DNA from: a virus | DNA: 40,680 nucleotides | Direction: 5' to 3' (one strand) | IMG/VR virus record: IMGVR_UViG_3300020281_000052 | Coordinates: 1 to 40,680 of that record | Shown here: one piece after another, positions 38,650-40,680 of the stretch | How positions within the stretch are numbered: the stretch's first letter is position 1 | Layout: every line of letters starts with the position of its first letter | The notes under the pieces: model-generated | Told to the model about the DNA's origin: nothing | Databases searched by the model: none | The model's input: the letters and a program-made list of their open reading frames with translations, nothing else | Program-made: the position numbers and the translations under genes

Positions 38650-38893
38650 TGTTTCTTTCCTTTAAGAATTTAACAGTTTCACTACAACCACCAACGGTTT
38701 TTTCATCACCAAGATCAGATGACATCGTTACTTTTGGGAACGTAGAACCTTCACCGAACTTAGAATAAAATTCTTCTCGGTCAAAGTCAGTTCCTAATTT
38801 TAAGACATCATGTTGTAGTTCTGTCAATTGTAGCACCTTTTCTACTTTAGTGCAATAGGGACATCCATTTTTGGAATAAACTGTGAATTTCAT
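38642..38893 (-). CDS. Glutaredoxin
   Basis: 83 residues. Active site GCPYCTKVEKVL (C11 and C14), a TFPKVTM cis-proline region near residue 72 and a GGCSETVKFLKE C-terminal helix (GG and Cys). All glutathione-site features of classical dithiol glutaredoxin are present. In phages it serves as the electron donor to ribonucleotide reductase. It is coupled to the oxygenase gene upstream by ATGA. The degenerate relative at 9037 lacks the first Cys. Confidence 0.9.
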   Translation of the reverse strand: MKFTVYSKNGCPYCTKVEKVLQLTELQHDVLKLGTDFDREEFYSKFGEGSTFPKVTMSSDLGDEKTVGGCSETVKFLKERNIV

Positions 38894-39336
38894 GAAAAAC
38901 TTAATGTTACTCTGGGTTCTAATGTTGTAGGATCATGATACGTTCCTTCAGGTATGAATAAAGAATCTCCAGGACTCAATATAAACTCTTGAGGAATTTG
39001 ATGAGTGTATAATGTGTATTTCATTCTTCCAATAGCTTGTACTATCAATACATCATCAGTATCTTTATGCTTACCAAATGACTCAGCACCACCAGTGAAT
39101 GAGACATATACATCCATTTCATTATAACCATCTATTCTTAATGGACAATTCGAGAGTACTTCATCATAAGCATCTTGAAATGTCTTAGGTCTGTAACGAC
39201 CACTAAGATAATATGTATCACGCATTCTGTATGCTACATCAAGACCTTCTGCATCCTTACCCATTTGTATTTCTTTATCTAACTTATCAATAGTATCTTC
39301 CCAAGTTATCTTAGTAGGGTATTCGTACTTCTGCAT
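38890..39336 (-). CDS. Cupin-type 2OG-Fe(II) oxygenase-like protein
   Basis: 148 residues. SFGKHKDTDDVLIVQAIGRMKYTLY (HxD near residues 93-95) followed by ILSPGDSLFIPEGTYHDPTTLEPRVTLSFS (distal His near 134) makes the JmjC/ROXA-like cupin oxygenase pattern (HxD...H). Hydroxylases of this fold act on proteins or nucleic acid; this target is unknown. The ATG follows directly after the T-run of the upstream terminator and has no Shine-Dalgarno, so start or leader is odd. A good promoter overlaps the end of the gene upstream. Confidence 0.7.
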   Translation of the reverse strand: MQKYEYPTKITWEDTIDKLDKEIQMGKDAEGLDVAYRMRDTYYLSGRYRPKTFQDAYDEVLSNCPLRIDGYNEMDVYVSFTGGAESFGKHKDTDDVLIVQAIGRMKYTLYTHQIPQEFILSPGDSLFIPEGTYHDPTTLEPRVTLSFS

Positions 39337-39362
39337 AAAAAAAGAGGGTTGTTACACCCTCT
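39337..39362 (-). terminator. Terminator hairpin abutting the ATG of the 38890 oxygenase
   Basis: Minus strand AGAGGGT-GTAACA-ACCCTCT (7-bp stem), then seven T, and the next bases are the ATG at 39336. It ends the petE transcript and stands between the promoter at 39364 and its own first gene. Confidence 0.85.
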
Positions 39363-39363
39363 A

Positions 39364-39392
39364 ATTATATCACAAAGGTTCAAGGTTATCAA
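39364..39392 (-). promoter_or_regulatory. Sigma-70 promoter TTGATA-N17-TATAAT
   Basis: Minus strand: TTGATA at 39387-39392, 17-base spacer, TATAAT at 39364-39369. The -35 and spacer are the last codons of the small membrane gene 39370-39498. Transcription would begin at the edge of the terminator hairpin, so the RNA would begin with that hairpin. Confidence 0.75.
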
Positions 39393-39498
39393 CTAGCGTC
39401 CAAATGATCAGTGAGACAGTACCCAACCATGATCCAATAAGAAACCAGAACAGGAAGACTGGGAAAGAAGCAGTTGATAACTTTACTTTTCTATTCAA
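39370..39498 (-). CDS. Small membrane protein after petE (42 aa), TTG start
   Basis: A TTG-started frame read by hand. Residues 1-10 are basic (start, then NRKVKLSTA), then two hydrophobic stretches (SFPVFLFWFLIGSWLGTVSL and IIWTLVD) and NLEPL. An AGGAG 9 bases before the TTG is a strong Shine-Dalgarno and lies inside the end of petE, with 8-base overlap. The frame carries the -35 of the next promoter in its last codons. Hydrophobic content and placement suggest a thylakoid or cytoplasmic membrane protein; a link with plastocyanin is inference. Confidence 0.6.
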   Translation of the reverse strand: MNRKVKLSTASFPVFLFWFLIGSWLGTVSLIIWTLVDNLEPL

Positions 39499-39847
39499 CG
39501 TGTATAACTCCTATCATACCTGCTCCTGCGTGTGGATCACACTGGAACCTATAGTCTCCTGCCTTATCGAATGTTACATCGAATGATTCGCCAGGTGCGA
39601 ATGCTAATTCAGAGTGTGAATACTCTGGATGGTCTGCAACCATCATATTGTGCGGTGGTAGTTCGTTGTTCCTAAACGTAACTGTGTCTCCGACATTGAC
39701 AGTTACTTCACATGGTTCAAAGACGAGCATTCCTTCACTGCCCATCAGTATTTCGATAGCATATGCTGTGCTACCCCAGAAGAAACAGAAGATTAGTAGT
39801 ATACAAACTACAAGGCACCTCTGACTCCAGTGTAAAATTTGTTTCAT
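39491..39847 (-). CDS. petE: Plastocyanin
   Basis: 118 residues. The signal peptide (hydrophobic VCILLIFCFFWGSTAYA, cleavage near residue 30) targets the lumen. The mature part has the copper ligands PPHN (H66), C103 and H106, M111 in QCDPHAGAGM, with FEPCEVTVNVGDTVTFRN before. Plastocyanin carries electrons from cytochrome b6f to photosystem I. Phage copies are thought to keep electron flow during infection. Length is slightly short (about 88 mature residues). It ends in a coupled small membrane gene and a terminator. Start coupled to the gene upstream by TAATG. Confidence 0.95.
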   Translation of the reverse strand: MKQILHWSQRCLVVCILLIFCFFWGSTAYAIEILMGSEGMLVFEPCEVTVNVGDTVTFRNNELPPHNMMVADHPEYSHSELAFAPGESFDVTFDKAGDYRFQCDPHAGAGMIGVIHVE

Positions 39848-40008
39848 TAATCCTCTTTAATACAGTACTCACAAGAAAGAGGACTTGCCTTCATGTTAGG
39901 TAAATCCTCTCTTGCTTGTTTTATTGCGTCGTAAGCACTACTTGCGTATTCGCAGATTTCGTAGCGATTATTCTGTAGGTCGTGATAACCAATAACGTAA
40001 TGGGACAT
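39847..40008 (-). CDS. Small conserved cyanophage protein (53 aa)
   Basis: Begins MSHYVIGYHDLQNNRYEICEYA and ends SCEYCIKED. Conserved pattern YxIGYHDLQNNRYEICEY and CEYC near the end; seems a small beta-alpha protein with possible metal or disulphide Cys. Common in T4-like cyanophages, function unknown. It starts after CTGGAG and a TATAATAAATA element. TAATG overlap joins it to petE, making a two- or three-gene unit. Confidence 0.7.
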   Translation of the reverse strand: MSHYVIGYHDLQNNRYEICEYASSAYDAIKQAREDLPNMKASPLSCEYCIKED

Positions 40009-40033
40009 GATAGTTTCAACTCCAGTACACTAA

Positions 40034-40044
40034 TATTTATTATA
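40034..40044 (-). promoter_or_regulatory. Combined late and -10 element TATAATAAATA
   Basis: Minus strand GATATAATAAATATTAG holds both a perfect -10 TATAAT (40039-40044) and the late-type AATAAATA (40034-40041), 26 bases before the 40008 ATG. No convincing -35 was seen. It may permit petE transcription early and late. The gap 40009-40101 has no gene. Confidence 0.5.
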
Positions 40045-40101
40045 TCATATGAGTATTTTTACGCATTAATGTGTGGACTCGCTGATTATTGTTACGTGCT
40101 G

Positions 40102-40293
40102 TTACCAATGACATTCATATCCTCTTTCATCTAGTACCTCTTTCATAATATCTTTTAACTCTTTCTTCAAAGCATCAGATATTAAGTTGACTTTGTTGAA
40201 CTGAGCAGGTGGTATTGCTGCACGTTGTTCTTCTATACTTTTACCACTGTCCTTACCTGTATCTAAGGACATTCCTTGTGTGTCGATCTTCAT
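40102..40293 (-). CDS. Small hydrophilic hypothetical protein (63 aa)
   Basis: Begins MKIDTQGMSLDTGKDSGKSIEEQRAAIPPAQFNKVNLI and ends DERGYECHW. A disordered Gly/Ser/Asp-rich first third, then a helix (DALKKELKDIMKEVLDERG). No membrane span. ATGA overlap with the membrane gene upstream. Not recognised. Confidence 0.6.
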   Translation of the reverse strand: MKIDTQGMSLDTGKDSGKSIEEQRAAIPPAQFNKVNLISDALKKELKDIMKEVLDERGYECHW

Positions 40294-40556
40294 AGTCCGT
40301 TCCAGAATGTATCAGATGGTGTCTGCATGTTTCTTGATATAACATACAAACCTACGTTACATAGAAACCAATAAACATTGGTCATCCATGCCTGTCTCCA
40401 ACAGTATCTTCTATTGCTCTGTACAATGTACAAGCTTCTTTCGTTCTCCTTAACAGTTGGTAGTTGTTCTAGTATCAATGCAATTATAAAACCAATAGCA
40501 AAGATATAAAAAAGCAGGTTCAATAAACCTGCACTTGCGAATAAAAAACTAATCAT
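40290..40556 (-). CDS. Small membrane protein (88 aa)
   Basis: Begins MISFLFASAGLLNLLFYIF with an adjacent ATG one codon upstream. At least two hydrophobic segments (residues 2-30 and VYWFLCNVGLYVI near 61-73) with a basic and aromatic loop (SNRRYCWRQAWMTNVYW) between. It starts inside the stop of the psbN-like gene. Its first codons form a terminator hairpin. Function unknown, likely a membrane or photosystem-associated protein. Confidence 0.65.
   Translation of the reverse strand: MISFLFASAGLLNLLFYIFAIGFIIALILEQLPTVKENERSLYIVQSNRRYCWRQAWMTNVYWFLCNVGLYVISRNMQTPSDTFWNGL
40508..40532 (-). terminator. Terminator-like hairpin inside the membrane-protein gene
   Basis: Minus strand GCAGGTT-TATTG-AACCTGC (7-bp stem) then TTTTTT, lying about 24 bases into the coding sequence of the 88-residue gene, encoding AGLLNLLFY. 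It has all elements of a rho-independent terminator and follows the psbN stop, so it may end or dampen that transcript. Confidence 0.65.
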
Positions 40557-40680
40557 CATGATCGTCCCATGGGTCTGTTAAGTTTGAGTTTGCAAAGAAC
40601 CCCTTGTATACTCCATAACCTGCCAACAGTATTGTAATTACTGCAATTGAAATAGGAAATGTGATATTAGGGTCAAGATT
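40549..40680 (-). CDS. psbN: PsbN-like protein, 5' end outside window
   Basis: The visible 43 C-terminal residues: NLDPNITFPISIAVITILLAG, GYGVYKGFF, then NSNLTDPWDDHDD. Single membrane helix followed by LTDPWDDHDD, the signature tail of PsbN (LxDPFDDHED in hosts). PsbN is a single-span thylakoid protein needed for assembly of photosystem II reaction centres. Host length is about 43 residues, so probably only a few residues are cut. Stop TAG is shared with the next ATG. A terminator-like hairpin follows. Confidence 0.75.
   Translation of the reverse strand, partial: NLDPNITFPISIAVITILLAGYGVYKGFFANSNLTDPWDDHDD

Noticed and set aside
1-40680. CRISPR array, tRNA genes, insertion sequences, integrase or att sites
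   Set aside because: No regular repeat-spacer units, cloverleaf-like sequence with CCA end, transposase or recombinase motif was found by eye; a tRNA scan could still find a degenerate one.

Overview
The window is a stretch of a T4-like (myovirus) genome that infects marine picocyanobacteria (Synechococcus or Prochlorococcus). Three observations support this. First, it carries T4 core genes: relatives of gp4, gp5, gp26, gp27, gp32, gp33, gp48, gp51, gp53, gp54 and gp59, with T4-type late-promoter octamers. Second, it carries cyanobacterial photosynthesis and carbon-metabolism genes: plastocyanin (petE), a PsbN-like protein and the Calvin-cycle inhibitor CP12. Third, it carries genes typical of cyanophages: thyX, phoH, DUF1825, DUF4278, several 2OG-Fe(II)/cupin oxygenases and many tightly packed small conserved genes. 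The DNA is AT-rich and densely coded. Nearly all genes lie on the minus strand, with stop/start overlaps of 1-8 bases (TAATG, ATGA).

Layout from left to right. 1-9894: an accessory region on the minus strand. It starts with the N-terminal part of a tail-collar protein that runs off the left edge. Then come a 2OG oxygenase, small genes, an orphan DNA methyltransferase, zinc-ribbon proteins, a second 2OG oxygenase and an SF2 helicase. Next is a cluster with a staphylococcal-type nuclease, a lipoprotein, a cupin and an exported glycine-zipper protein, followed by a degenerate glutaredoxin. 9963-28881: late structural genes. These are a 921-residue fibre with VGIGT repeats, a 1721-residue beta-helix-like virion protein, a spike-like protein, gp5, CP12, gp27, two paralogous tape-measure-like proteins (one with an M15 peptidase domain), gp51, gp26 and gp54. 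28934-31396: the only plus-strand block, with gp4, a conserved protein, gp48 and gp53. 31393-36241: replication and nucleotide genes, with gp32, DUF1825, gp59, gp33, a PD-(D/E)XK nuclease, PhoH and ThyX. 36301-40680: small genes, glutaredoxin, a cupin oxygenase, petE, membrane proteins and the end of a psbN-like gene.

Regulation can be read directly in places. Good sigma-70 promoters (TTGACA/TATAAT with 17-18 base spacers) precede gp32, the exported glycine-zipper gene, the gene at 18669, the gene at 36603 and the 38890-39336 oxygenase. In three places a rho-independent terminator and a promoter are packed together. T4-late TATAAATA-like octamers precede gp48 and several other genes. Part of this reading comes from hand-translating short frames: genes of 28-57 codons at 1801, 1951, 2124, 26976, 35917, 36071, 36301, 36384, 36520, 36861, 39370 and 39847.

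Together the genes describe a virus that builds a T4-type baseplate and tail and runs its own replication and thymidylate synthesis. It also redirects host photosynthetic electron flow and the Calvin cycle toward nucleotide production. No tRNA, CRISPR array, insertion sequence or integrase was seen.
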